Positions 1-7,507 are shown, numbered from the stretch's first letter. The stretch: DNA of 11,862 nt from Shimia_B sp039198835 (GCA_039198835.1 JBCCTH010000084.1:1-11862), one strand, 5' to 3'. Notes: a model not told the origin generated them from the letters alone. Numbers and translations are program-made.

Positions 1-57
1 GGCCATTCCGGGCCGCTGGCCTGGCTGTGGAAAGAGGCGATGGGCGAGTTCATCTGA
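1..57 (+). CDS. 3' end of an unidentified upstream gene
   Basis: The first reading frame is open from the window edge and ends at TGA 55-57. It encodes the tail GHSGPLAWLWKEAMGEFI. GC-rich codons like those of the neighbouring genes, plus a terminator-like hairpin starting 21 bases after the stop, make a real gene end plausible. Eighteen residues are too few to assign a family, and an open frame of this length in GC-rich DNA can arise by chance. Confidence 0.45.
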   Translation, partial: GHSGPLAWLWKEAMGEFI

Positions 58-78
58 ACTCTAGCCCGCCTATCACTT

Positions 79-115
79 TGAGCAGCGGTCGGGCTTCCCG
101 GCTCACCGCCGCTCA
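79..115 (+). terminator. Terminator-like hairpin between the upstream gene and the S8 peptidase
   Basis: The outer arms TGAGC (79-83) and GCTCA (111-115) pair. After one A/C mismatch, GCGGT (85-89) pairs with ACCGC (105-109). An inner CGGG/CCCG stem with a CTT loop (90-100) sits on top, leaving a four-base bulge (101-104). A pyrimidine-rich stretch and TTTT (136-139) follow, but not immediately. The position just after a stop suggests termination of the upstream transcript. It is also 42 bases before the peptidase start, so it could instead act as a 5' leader structure of that gene. Confidence 0.5.
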
Positions 116-156
116 ATGCCCCTTCTTCCTCCCGTTTTAATTGAAAGGAGCCTTGC

Positions 157-2190
157 ATGGCCGTTTCATCTTCCTCGCCCGCCTCGCTGGGGCCATACAC
201 CGCTTGGATGTTCGGGCCGGGCCGCAGGTATGACTTTTTCTCCGCCGAGCGTCAGGAGGAGCCGCATTACCTCACCGGTATATTCGAGCGCTCCGCCGGG
301 CATGTCTCTGATCCGAACCCTGCGCCGATCTCGGGGGGCGGCGTGACGGGCGATCTTCTCGCGCCCAACCTCTGGCAGGGCTTGGCGTCTCCCAAATTCG
401 CGCCCTACGTCCTCAAAGGCCCGCTGGTCTCTGATCTGACGGCAGCGACGCTCGGCGCGCTTTGGGATAACGCGGCACCCGCAGGGGTCACGCTGCCCGG
501 TGGCGCGGGCCTCGGCCCCGCGGGCGGCGGCGAGACACGCATCGGCGCGGGCCATCCGCTCAAGGTCTCTCTCGTGGATCCGAGTGCGAGCGGGGCGGTG
601 AGCCTTTCGGCTGATCCTTCCATTGATCCCAATAAACCGCTCATAGTGATCGGCGTCATCGATGACGGCATCCCTTTCGCGCATCGGGCCTTTGACGGGC
701 CGGATGGGCGCACGCGCGTCGAAGCATGTTGGATGCAGGGCATGGCGCAAGACGGCTCGGGCCGCGTCCGGTTCGGGCGCGAGGTCACGGGCGACGATAT
801 CATGGCGCTGCGCACAACCCATGGCGATGATGAAGATGCCATCTACCGCGCCGCCGGTGCTTTGGGCGGCGGCGGGCTTTCGCCCTCGTCGCTGATCGGT
901 GATCTCTGTCATGGCGCGCATACTCTGGGAGCGCTCGCGGCGGATAGCGATGTTCAGGTGCGCATCATTGCCGTCGATCTGCCACCCAACATAACATGGG
1001 ACACCTCCGGCTACGGCAAGGAGATGTTTATGCTGGCAGGCCTCCATTACATCTTTGATCGCGCCGATAAGCTTGCCGCAGCCCACGGAACACAGACTTT
1101 GCCGATGGTTTTGAGCGTCTCCTACGGGTATTCAGGCGGGGCCCATGACGGCCAGGCCACACTCGAAGCTGCAATGGATGAGTTGATGACCGCCCGGCGC
1201 GCATTGGCGCCGACGGCCTTTGTGCTGCCAACGGGCAACAGCTATCTCGATGCCACCCATGCCGTGGCAGAGCTTGCGCCGGGCGATGCGATGACCCCCT
1301 TGCCCTGGCGCATCGCCGCCGATGACCGGACATCGACTTTCCTTGAGATATGGCTTCCCGACGGCGCGGAGGCGGGTGCCTTCGATCTGACACTGCACGG
1401 GCCAGGGCCCGCCTATGGCTATCCGGGTGGGGCTATCGCTTCTCTCTACGGGTCCGATATCAGCGGGAGTGGTCTTATCTCGGTCGATGTCCCCTGGCGT
1501 GGATCGACAATCGGCCAGATCAGCGCGGACAAAACGCGCAGCGGGAAGTGGCGGTTTCTGATCGCGATTGCACCCACGGAAGCACATGACGCGCCGACCG
1601 CCCCCGCTGGTCTCTGGCATGTCTCGGTAAAGGATAACCGCGCTTCGGGAGATGCTGTCGCCCTGCGGTTCTGGATCCAGCGCGATATCAGCTATGGGCG
1701 CGGCAACACGGGCGCGCGCCAAAGCTATTTCGACGAGCCCGCGAATGTTCTCTTCAACACGATTGGCGGTGTCATGGAAACCGACACCCAGAACGCGCGC
1801 GTCAAGAGAATGGGCTCCATGAGCGGCATGGCCACCGGGAGCACATCGCTCACCGTGGCCGCCGCTAAGGGCTGGGGCAGCGGAGCAGAGACCTATTCAG
1901 GGGCGTCTCAGCCACAAGATGTGGCGCAGGTTGATATCTCCTCCGAGATTTCCGCCAATCAGGGCGAGATCGGTCGCCTGAGCCTGGCGGCCCGTTCAGG
2001 CGGGCGCGTGAGGATGAACGGAACCTCGGCCGCCGCTCCGGCTGTGGGCGCGGTGCTTCTGGCCGAAATCGGCACGGTCGCGGCGGGTGACGAAACCTCG
2101 AATTATCTCAGCACGCTCCAGCGGGCCAATCGCGTGAGACCGCTTCAGACAGGTAGCGCCGACAGGCTTGGCGCGGGCATCGCGGAATAA
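157..2190 (+). CDS. Subtilisin-like S8 family serine peptidase, apparently cytoplasmic, with a large internal insertion
   Basis: This is a 677-residue serine endopeptidase of the subtilase fold. The catalytic residues can be read directly: Asp169 in GVIDDGIPFAH, His252 in the HGAH motif (subtilase HGTH), oxyanion-hole Asn361 in PTGNS, and Ser624 in NGTSAAAP. Asn361 and Ser624 are about 263 residues apart, against roughly 66 in classical subtilisins. A domain of about 200 residues, rich in predicted beta strands (for example FLEIWLP), therefore lies within the catalytic domain. About 150 residues precede the Asp motif. No signal peptide, lipobox or membrane segment is seen, so the enzyme is probably cytoplasmic or exported by another route. 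The ATG start is supported by GAAAGGAG at 143-150, six bases upstream. No link to the nitrate genes is evident, and substrate and role are unknown. Confidence 0.88.
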   Translation: MAVSSSSPASLGPYTAWMFGPGRRYDFFSAERQEEPHYLTGIFERSAGHVSDPNPAPISGGGVTGDLLAPNLWQGLASPKFAPYVLKGPLVSDLTAATLGALWDNAAPAGVTLPGGAGLGPAGGGETRIGAGHPLKVSLVDPSASGAVSLSADPSIDPNKPLIVIGVIDDGIPFAHRAFDGPDGRTRVEACWMQGMAQDGSGRVRFGREVTGDDIMALRTTHGDDEDAIYRAAGALGGGGLSPSSLIGDLCHGAHTLGALAADSDVQVRIIAVDLPPNITWDTSGYGKEMFMLAGLHYIFDRADKLAAAHGTQTLPMVLSVSYGYSGGAHDGQATLEAAMDELMTARRALAPTAFVLPTGNSYLDATHAVAELAPGDAMTPLPWRIAADDRTSTFLEIWLPDGAEAGAFDLTLHGPGPAYGYPGGAIASLYGSDISGSGLISVDVPWRGSTIGQISADKTRSGKWRFLIAIAPTEAHDAPTAPAGLWHVSVKDNRASGDAVALRFWIQRDISYGRGNTGARQSYFDEPANVLFNTIGGVMETDTQNARVKRMGSMSGMATGSTSLTVAAAKGWGSGAETYSGASQPQDVAQVDISSEISANQGEIGRLSLAARSGGRVRMNGTSAAAPAVGAVLLAEIGTVAAGDETSNYLSTLQRANRVRPLQTGSADRLGAGIAE

Positions 2191-2248
2191 GTTGCTTCAG
2201 CGCGGCGTGGCAGGTTCGTCGCGCGCGTTTCAGCCCCCTGAAATGTCA

Positions 2249-2278
2249 GAGGCGGCCCCCGGGGAAAGGGGCCGCCTC
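2249..2278. terminator. Shared hairpin between two convergent genes
   Basis: A perfect 11-bp stem is formed by GAGGCGGCCCC (2249-2259) and GGGGCCGCCTC (2268-2278), with an eight-base loop. It lies between the stop of the peptidase (2190) and the stop of the minus-strand gene (2330), so it can fold in both transcripts. Neither side has a good U tract, so efficiency as an intrinsic terminator is uncertain. Confidence 0.6.
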
Positions 2279-2329
2279 ATTCGGGCGAATAGGCCGGGAG
2301 AGGGGAAACCTATTGCCGAACTTCTGGCG

Positions 2330-3601
2330 CTACGCGTTGCCGACAAGCGGTGTGTCACCATGCACCGCGCGCGCGCGTTTCTCGTGCAGGCGCTTGCCAG
2401 CCTCGAGCGCTCTGAGCGCATCAGCGGCGGCAAGGCAGCCGATATCGGCGCGGCCGACGAGCTCGTTCCAGAGCGCATGGGTGCGCAAGATCGCCAATGC
2501 GCCTGTGAAGGGCTTGGGAAGCGCAGCGTTGGATGCAAGCACCCGCGTGCTCATGCCCAGAAATTGCCAAGCCTCGTTGAAACAGAAGATACCCTTGTCC
2601 AGCAGGCTTTCATCGCTCGCTCCAAGATAGCAATGCTGTGCGCCGTGCCCCAGGATCCTGAATGCCTCGGTGGCAAGCCGCACCTCGCCGTCCTCGCTCA
2701 CAAAGAGCGCATGGACCGGTTCATGCTTGAGGGCCTTGCCCGGCCTCGGATCGAGGATCACCGAGGTTTGCAGGGGCAAACCAGAGGGGGGCAAAGAGCT
2801 TTCCTCGCTCAGGCTTGCGCGGCTAAGCTGATAGCCGAGCGATGGAGAGCCGAACTGTCGCTCTTGCGCGTCCTGTCGGCTGCTGCCCGGCATCCAGGGG
2901 CTCAAGACAAATCCCTTGCCCAGGTTGAGCCCCGCGGCGCAAATGCCCGGATGGCCCGGGACGATCGCATTCGCGGCGCGCGTGGCTTTGCGGAGCGCGT
3001 CCTTCGCCTCCAGATGGCCGACACCTTCGGTCAGCGTCGTAAGGGCTGCTCGGGTCGGCACCTTCGCGCGGCGGCGAATATGGGAGAGCCGCGCCTCGAT
3101 GCGGTCGATTTTTTCGGGCTTTCGCAGGTTTGCAAGGCAGGTTGAAAGCTCGCGTTCGATCTGGTGCTCAGCGCAGTTACGGCCCGGCGAGGGGCTTTTG
3201 GCGCGCATTGGCGTGTGTTCCTGGGCGAAAAGGGCCGCGAGCCGCGCGCGCAAGCCTTCCGTCAACGCCGTGTCAAAGCTCAGCGTGGCGCGCGGGAGGG
3301 TTGATGCGACGGCCATCGCCAGATCGCGATAGGCTTCAAAGCCCGCATCCTCGAACGCCCCGATATGGACCTCGTCAAAGCAATGCGACAAAAGCCATTC
3401 CCGCAGGGCACCATCGGAGGCCAGCTCCGCGGCGGTCTTGCCGCCTGCGAGATAGGCGGGACACTCGGCATCATGGATGATGTTGCCCGTGATCTGGCCG
3501 CGCGGAAAAGTCTGGCGCGGATCATCCGCAAGCTCGGCCCAAGTGAAATCTGTTAACGGCGCAAGCGCCTCGGACCCGTACGCATGAGTTTGCATGTTCA
3601 T
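2330..3601 (-). CDS. Protein of unknown function, 423 residues
   Basis: I do not recognise this family. The start is set at the ATG whose complement is 3599-3601, because AAAGGAGG (complement of 3609-3616) lies seven bases upstream. A longer reading to 3676 adds 25 low-complexity residues and lacks such a site. The product looks soluble: no signal peptide, membrane segment or nucleotide-binding motif is evident. It contains a basic, probably helical stretch in the middle (RKPEKIDRIEARLSHIRRR), a Pro/Ser-rich linker, and a C-terminal part with the segments GHGAQHCYLG and FCFNEAWQFLG. Eight or so cysteines are scattered without a recognisable metal-cluster spacing. The gene is transcribed away from the nitrate cluster across a 403-bp region, so it could share regulation with nirA, but nothing in the protein points to nitrogen metabolism. 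Confidence 0.72.
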   Translation of the reverse strand: MNMQTHAYGSEALAPLTDFTWAELADDPRQTFPRGQITGNIIHDAECPAYLAGGKTAAELASDGALREWLLSHCFDEVHIGAFEDAGFEAYRDLAMAVASTLPRATLSFDTALTEGLRARLAALFAQEHTPMRAKSPSPGRNCAEHQIERELSTCLANLRKPEKIDRIEARLSHIRRRAKVPTRAALTTLTEGVGHLEAKDALRKATRAANAIVPGHPGICAAGLNLGKGFVLSPWMPGSSRQDAQERQFGSPSLGYQLSRASLSEESSLPPSGLPLQTSVILDPRPGKALKHEPVHALFVSEDGEVRLATEAFRILGHGAQHCYLGASDESLLDKGIFCFNEAWQFLGMSTRVLASNAALPKPFTGALAILRTHALWNELVGRADIGCLAAADALRALEAGKRLHEKRARAVHGDTPLVGNA

Positions 3602-3671
3602 GGTGCCGCCTCCTTTCGAAGCCGCCGTGTCGGCGGGTGGGGACGGGGAAAGATTGGCTGAAATTCCCCGC

Positions 3672-3716
3672 TTCACGCAGTGAGGAATGCGTGAAATCCA
3701 GACCGCAGAGCGTGAA
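3672..3716. promoter_or_regulatory. Candidate operator: inverted repeat plus a direct repeat of GCGTGAA
   Basis: TTCACGCA (3672-3679) and TGCGTGAA (3688-3695) form a perfect 8-bp inverted repeat with an 8-bp spacer. A third copy of the half-site, GCGTGAA, lies at 3710-3716, exactly 21 bp (two helical turns) after the second. A one-mismatch version, GGGTGAA, is at 3733-3739. This spacing suits a dimeric DNA-binding regulator serving either divergent gene. The binding protein cannot be named from sequence, and the repeat could also be just an RNA hairpin. Confidence 0.35.
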
Positions 3717-3866
3717 GAGACGCGGCGGAATTGGGTGAAGCGAGGGTCTCATGGGCCTCCTCACCCTCAAAACTCTCCGGGCATTGCTCATTTTTAGGGC
3801 ATTTCGCGGTCGCAGCATTGCTGGGATGCGAAAACTCGCGGAGCGCCCTTGCGATTTGGGCGAATG

Positions 3867-3917
3867 GCGGTGATCAACATGAAAGCAACGCTGCTGACCG
3901 CGCGGAATCGCTTCCGC
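3867..3917 (+). promoter_or_regulatory. Candidate NasT (ANTAR) target: tandem hexaloop hairpins in the nirA leader
   Basis: The second hairpin is clear: GCGGA (3902-3906), hexaloop AUCGCU (3907-3912), UCCGC (3913-3917), with A at loop position 1 and G at position 4 as known for ANTAR-protein targets. The loop-closing A and U could also pair, giving a tetraloop. The first hairpin is weaker: AGC (3884-3886), hexaloop AACGCU (3887-3892), GCU (3893-3895). It is enclosed by GCGGU (3867-3871)/ACCGC (3897-3901), with a 12-base bulge on the 5' side. Both loops read A-N-C-G-C-U. A ligand-controlled NasT switch for nirA is the inference, and it is less certain than for nrtA. Confidence 0.5.
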
Positions 3918-3927
3918 CATCCCGTTC

Positions 3928-3947
3928 GAAGCCCGATGCTGAGCTTC
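3928..3947 (+). terminator. Weak attenuator-like hairpin downstream of the nirA hexaloops
   Basis: GAAGC (3928-3932) pairs with GCTTC (3943-3947) around a 10-base loop, followed by the pyrimidine-rich CTCTTCG. The same GAAGC can instead pair with GCTTC at 3910-3914, which overlaps the second hexaloop hairpin. Mutually exclusive folds are therefore possible. The U tract is poor, so termination here is doubtful. Confidence 0.25.
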
Positions 3948-4004
3948 CTCTTCGCATAGCCAAGATGCCTGCCCTCCCGGCGGCGCAGCACAGCAGGTCA
4001 TTCG

Positions 4005-5747
4005 ATGTCAGACAAGCGTCAAGGGTTCACGCGAGAGCAGCAAGAATATCTTGCTCAGGTCATTATGGGGCTAAATCTCCATAAGGCATTCGCGCCCGCC
4101 CAAAAGGCCGTCTCTGCCCCGGAGCCAGAGGCAGTCTATGGCGTGGCGCTTGAGGATCTTTGCAAAGAAGAGGTCGCCAAACACAAAGAACACCCGCTCG
4201 ATATCTGGGCGCGTCTCGAAGGCTGGACGAAAGACGATGTCATGGCCGAGGGGCTCGATCAGTTCCTCCTCCGTCACCTCGGCTTTTTCAATGTAGAGCC
4301 CGCGAGCCAAGGCTATATGATGCGCTTGCGCGCGCCAGCTTGCGTTCTCAGGGCCGATCAGATGGAGACCCTCGCGGACTGCGCCGAGCTCTATGGCGGC
4401 GGCTACGCCCATGTGACAACCCGCGGCTCGATCCAGATCCGAGAGATCGCGCCACGCTCCGTCATCAACTTCATTGAAGCGCTCGAGCGCGTGGGGCTCA
4501 CCGCACAAGGCACCGGCGCGGATAGCGCGCGCAATCTCACCGTGACGCCAACGGCGGGGTTTGATGCCGACGAACTCGTTGATATGACCGCGCAGGCCAA
4601 ACGGCTCTCGACGCGCATTCTGCGCACCCGTGAGCTTCAGGGCATTCCGCGCAAATTCAACATCTCGTTTGACAATGCCGGTCGCCTGTCTTGCCTGAGC
4701 GATACAAATGACATCGCCTTCCAGGCCGTGATCGTCGAAGACAATGAGCAAGGTGTGGAGCCGGGCCTTTGGTGCCGGATCGCGTTGGGCGGGATCACCG
4801 GACACAAGGATTTTGCCCGCGATACCGGCCTTTTGTGCCGCCCGGAAGAAACGGTCGACGTGTCCGAGGCGATGCTGCGCGTCTTTGTCGAGCATGGCGA
4901 TCGAACCAACCGCAAGAAAGCGCGGCTGAAATACCTTCTTGAAGGGCAGGGGGTGGAATGGTTCGTTGAGCGAGCGCAGGAAAAGCTCGATGCCAAGGGT
5001 GTCACCCTGAAGCGCCTTGATCGCACATATGATCGCCCGCGCACCCCCATCGACCGCCAAGCGCATATCGGGGTGCATTCACAAAAGCAGCTCGGGCTTT
5101 CCTATATCGGCGTGGCGCTCGAACTCGGGCGCATGAGCCCCGAGCAGATGCGCGTCATCGGGCGTGTGGCGCGCGACTATGGAGAAGGCGATATTCGCCT
5201 GACGGTGTGGCAAAACCCGCTGATCCCCTGGATCGCGGATGAACATATCGCCGAGGCCTGCGCTGAGCTTGAAGCGGCGGGCATGTTCACCAAAGCATCG
5301 GCTTTCGCGGCGGGGGTTGTGGCCTGCACTGGCAAGTGGGCCTGTAAAATGGCCTCGGCCTATACCAAGGAAGATGCCCTTTCGCTCACGCGCCATCTCG
5401 AAGAGCGCTTTACGCTCGACAGCCCGATCAACATTCACTTGACCGGGTGTCACAATAGCTGCGCGCAGCATTATGTGGGCGATATCGGTCTCGTGGGGGC
5501 GGCGGCGCCTGGCGGTGGCGAGGGCTATAACATCGTCATTGGGGGCGGGTCCGATCAGGATCAAGGCCTCGCCCGCCCGCTTGTGGGGCCGGTTGCCTCG
5601 GCCGAGATCCACAAGATCATCGAAAATGTCGTCGGCAATTACCTTTCCCGCCGCGAAGGCGATGAGACATTTCTGGCTTTCGTTCGAAAGCTGACCGACG
5701 ACGAACTCCCCTCCCTTGTCACCGACGCGCATAAAGCTGCTGCTTGA
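4005..5747 (+). CDS. nirA: Assimilatory nitrite reductase, siroheme/4Fe-4S (NirA type)
   Basis: The 580-residue product should carry out the six-electron reduction of nitrite to ammonium in the cytoplasm. The four ligands of the coupled 4Fe-4S/siroheme centre are visible: Cys441 and Cys447 (CTGKWAC) and Cys482 and Cys486 (GCHNSCAQH). Siroheme-contacting basic residues are expected in HVTTRGSIQIRE (Arg140) and RKFNIS. NSCAQHYVGDIGLVG resembles nitrite reductases more than sulfite reductase CysI, whose second motif reads GCPNGC. The N-terminal extension of about 60 residues lacks a signal. The duplicated ferredoxin-like half-domains of the family fit the length. Start: GCAGG (3993-3997) precedes the ATG by seven bases. 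The next gene begins eight bases after the stop, so the two are probably translated together. Electron donor by family would be ferredoxin, but the neighbour suggests NADPH via a flavoprotein. Confidence 0.92.
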   Translation: MSDKRQGFTREQQEYLAQVIMGLNLHKAFAPAQKAVSAPEPEAVYGVALEDLCKEEVAKHKEHPLDIWARLEGWTKDDVMAEGLDQFLLRHLGFFNVEPASQGYMMRLRAPACVLRADQMETLADCAELYGGGYAHVTTRGSIQIREIAPRSVINFIEALERVGLTAQGTGADSARNLTVTPTAGFDADELVDMTAQAKRLSTRILRTRELQGIPRKFNISFDNAGRLSCLSDTNDIAFQAVIVEDNEQGVEPGLWCRIALGGITGHKDFARDTGLLCRPEETVDVSEAMLRVFVEHGDRTNRKKARLKYLLEGQGVEWFVERAQEKLDAKGVTLKRLDRTYDRPRTPIDRQAHIGVHSQKQLGLSYIGVALELGRMSPEQMRVIGRVARDYGEGDIRLTVWQNPLIPWIADEHIAEACAELEAAGMFTKASAFAAGVVACTGKWACKMASAYTKEDALSLTRHLEERFTLDSPINIHLTGCHNSCAQHYVGDIGLVGAAAPGGGEGYNIVIGGGSDQDQGLARPLVGPVASAEIHKIIENVVGNYLSRREGDETFLAFVRKLTDDELPSLVTDAHKAAA

Positions 5748-5755
5748 GGTCTGAT

Positions 5756-7507
5756 ATGAACGCTCCCTTAATTCAGAAAACGATTGAAAACGCCGTCGCC
5801 GCAGCCGAGCCACAGATCGAGCTTGTCCCTGCTGACGCGCCCTTTGATGATGCGCAGCGGCAATGGCTCAACGGCTTGCTCACGGGCCTTTCGGCCATCG
5901 CGGCCTCCGCTGCCGCGGGCGAGCCGGAGGAAGCCCCGCTCACAGCGATGAAGGTGCTTTACGGATCGCAATCAGGCAATTGCGAGACGCTCTCGAAAGA
6001 CATGCGCAAATACGCGGCCACCCAAGGGTTCGAGGCCGAGATCACCGCGCTCAACGATATCACCCCCGCCGAGCTCGCGGATATGGACCATGTGACGATC
6101 ATCGTTTCGACATTCGGCGAGGGTGAGCCGCCCGACAACGCCGCCAAGTTTCATGCAGCCCTCATGGCCGATGAATGTCCGCCGCTCCCGGCGTCGCTGA
6201 ACTTTTCAGTCTGCGGCCTGGGCGATACGAGCTATGCCGATTTCAACCAATGCGCCATCGAGATCGATGCCCGCCTTGCCGCGCTAGGGGCCACGCGTGT
6301 CGCTGATCTGGTCAAATGCGACGTCGATTTCGACGAGGAATATGCGGAATGGAAAGGCGCGGTCTTCGCCTCTGAGCCCTTCGCTAACGCCGCCAGCAGC
6401 GCAGGCGCGGGCAGCTCGGTTATCGAGGCGGAGGTCATCCCGGCCTATGACAAGAACCGCCCCTTCATGGCATCGCTTCTCACGAGCGAGCGTTTATCGG
6501 GCGCTGACTCTGCCAAATGCGTAAACCACATTGAAATCTCGCTGGCGGGCGGTGGCGACGAGCTTGAATATGCCGCCGGAGACGCGCTCGGCGTCATGCC
6601 GGTGAATTGCCCGGGCGATGTCGCCGCGCTCCTGAAAGCTGCGGGGCTGAGCGGGAAGGAAGCGATTGAGCTCAAGTCAGGGCCTGCGCGGCTGCGCGCG
6701 GCGCTGTCCACCCAGCTTGATATCGTGACCGTCACGCCAAAAGCGCTTGAGGCTTTGGGCGTCGAAGACGCGCCTGAGGGCGCGCAAATGCTCGACATTC
6801 TCGCGATCACGGGGCCCGTGGAGGCCCAAACCCTCGCCGCTGCTTTGCGTCCGCTCCAGCCGAGGCTCTATTCAATCTCCTCGAGCCCAAAGGCGCATCC
6901 CGGCGAGGTTCATCTCACGGTGGGTGAGGTGCATTACGATCTCCATGAGCGTGCCTGCAAAGGTGTCGCTTCGACCTATCTCGGGGATCGTCTGGCCGAA
7001 GGCGGGATGGTCGGCGTCTACGTTCAGAAATCCGCGCATTTCCACCCGCCCGCCGATGATGAAACGCCGCTCATCATGATCGGCCCCGGCACCGGTATCG
7101 CCCCGTTTCGGGCGTTTCTCGAAGAGCGGGAGGCGCGCGGGGCAAAAGGCCGGAACTGGCTCTTTTTCGGCGATCAGCACCAAGCCAGCGATTATCTTTA
7201 TCGCGATGAGCTCGAAGCCTGGAAAGACAAAGGCGTGCTCTCACAGCTTTCGCTCGCGTGGTCGCGCGACGGGGCTGAAAAGGTCTATGTTCAAACGCTT
7301 CTCGAAGATGCAAAAGACGAGGTTTTTGAATGGCTTGAACAGGGCGCGGCGATCTACATCTGCGGCGATGCTTCGCGCATGGCCGTCGATGTGGAAAAAG
7401 CGCTTCTCAGGATCATAGCCGCGGGAACCGGGGGCGATGAGGCCTCCGCGAAGAGCTATCTCGATACCATGGCCAGCAACCACCGATACCAACGTGACGT
7501 GTATTGA
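5756..7507 (+). CDS. CysJ-like diflavin reductase (FMN/FAD/NADPH), probable electron donor in nitrate/nitrite assimilation
   Basis: The 583-residue protein has the order of NADPH-sulfite reductase flavoproteins. It has an N-terminal segment with QWLNGLLTG, a flavodoxin domain from about residue 65 (LYGSQSGNCE, then STFGEGEPPDNA), and a connecting plus FAD domain with RLYSISSS at about 370. The NADPH domain has GPGTGIAPFRAF at 443 onward, FFGDQ and YICGDASRMA, and the chain ends in the typical RYQRDVY. Known relatives pass electrons from NADPH through FAD and FMN to a hemoprotein partner. Here the partner is likely the upstream nitrite reductase; a downstream assimilatory nitrate reductase is the alternative, since related flavoprotein domains serve such enzymes in other bacteria. 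ATG 5756 was chosen over the in-frame TTG at 5744 because GAGG (5746-5749), overlapping the nirA stop, sits six bases before it. Confidence 0.88.
   Translation: MNAPLIQKTIENAVAAAEPQIELVPADAPFDDAQRQWLNGLLTGLSAIAASAAAGEPEEAPLTAMKVLYGSQSGNCETLSKDMRKYAATQGFEAEITALNDITPAELADMDHVTIIVSTFGEGEPPDNAAKFHAALMADECPPLPASLNFSVCGLGDTSYADFNQCAIEIDARLAALGATRVADLVKCDVDFDEEYAEWKGAVFASEPFANAASSAGAGSSVIEAEVIPAYDKNRPFMASLLTSERLSGADSAKCVNHIEISLAGGGDELEYAAGDALGVMPVNCPGDVAALLKAAGLSGKEAIELKSGPARLRAALSTQLDIVTVTPKALEALGVEDAPEGAQMLDILAITGPVEAQTLAAALRPLQPRLYSISSSPKAHPGEVHLTVGEVHYDLHERACKGVASTYLGDRLAEGGMVGVYVQKSAHFHPPADDETPLIMIGPGTGIAPFRAFLEEREARGAKGRNWLFFGDQHQASDYLYRDELEAWKDKGVLSQLSLAWSRDGAEKVYVQTLLEDAKDEVFEWLEQGAAIYICGDASRMAVDVEKALLRIIAAGTGGDEASAKSYLDTMASNHRYQRDVY

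Larger units (their letters stand above)
3602..4004. other. Divergent intergenic region with several inverted repeats (403 bp)
   Basis: The region separates the minus-strand unknown gene from nirA and should hold both promoters; no convincing -35/-10 pair or sigma-54 site could be assigned. From left to right it holds: the unknown gene's Shine-Dalgarno (3609-3616); an inverted repeat (3672-3695) with nearby half-site copies; GGGTGA (3733-3738) pairing with TCACCC (3761-3766); the octamer GCATTGCT twice (3781-3788 and 3815-3822); a two-tier hairpin with TTTCGC (3802-3807)/GCGAAA (3828-3833) enclosing CAGC-ATT-GCTG; CGCCC/GGGCG (3844-3862); and a candidate ANTAR leader (3867-3947). No supported gene lies here. 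Confidence 0.6.

Noticed and set aside
166..1086. 306-codon open frame on the minus strand inside the S8 peptidase
   Set aside because: It is antisense to a gene with a full catalytic motif set, its product is Arg/Ala-rich low-complexity sequence, and it has no ribosome site or motif. Long antisense frames are normal at this GC content.
2168..3145. 325-codon plus-strand frame overlapping the unknown minus-strand gene
   Set aside because: It begins inside the peptidase's last codons, runs through the shared hairpin, and its composition is shadow-like. The minus-strand gene has a strong ribosome site and a better protein.
3780..3870. Sigma-54 (-24/-12) promoter for nirA under NtrC control
   Set aside because: No GG-N10-GC core with acceptable flanks was found, although nitrogen regulation makes one attractive. 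A scored matrix scan would settle it.
3522..4084. Small open frames in the divergent intergenic region on both strands
   Set aside because: They lack ribosome sites and recognisable protein character, and they overlap RNA hairpins and the start of nirA.
4071..5078. 335-codon minus-strand frame opposite nirA
   Set aside because: It is antisense to clear siroheme nitrite reductase coding sequence, with no initiation signal.
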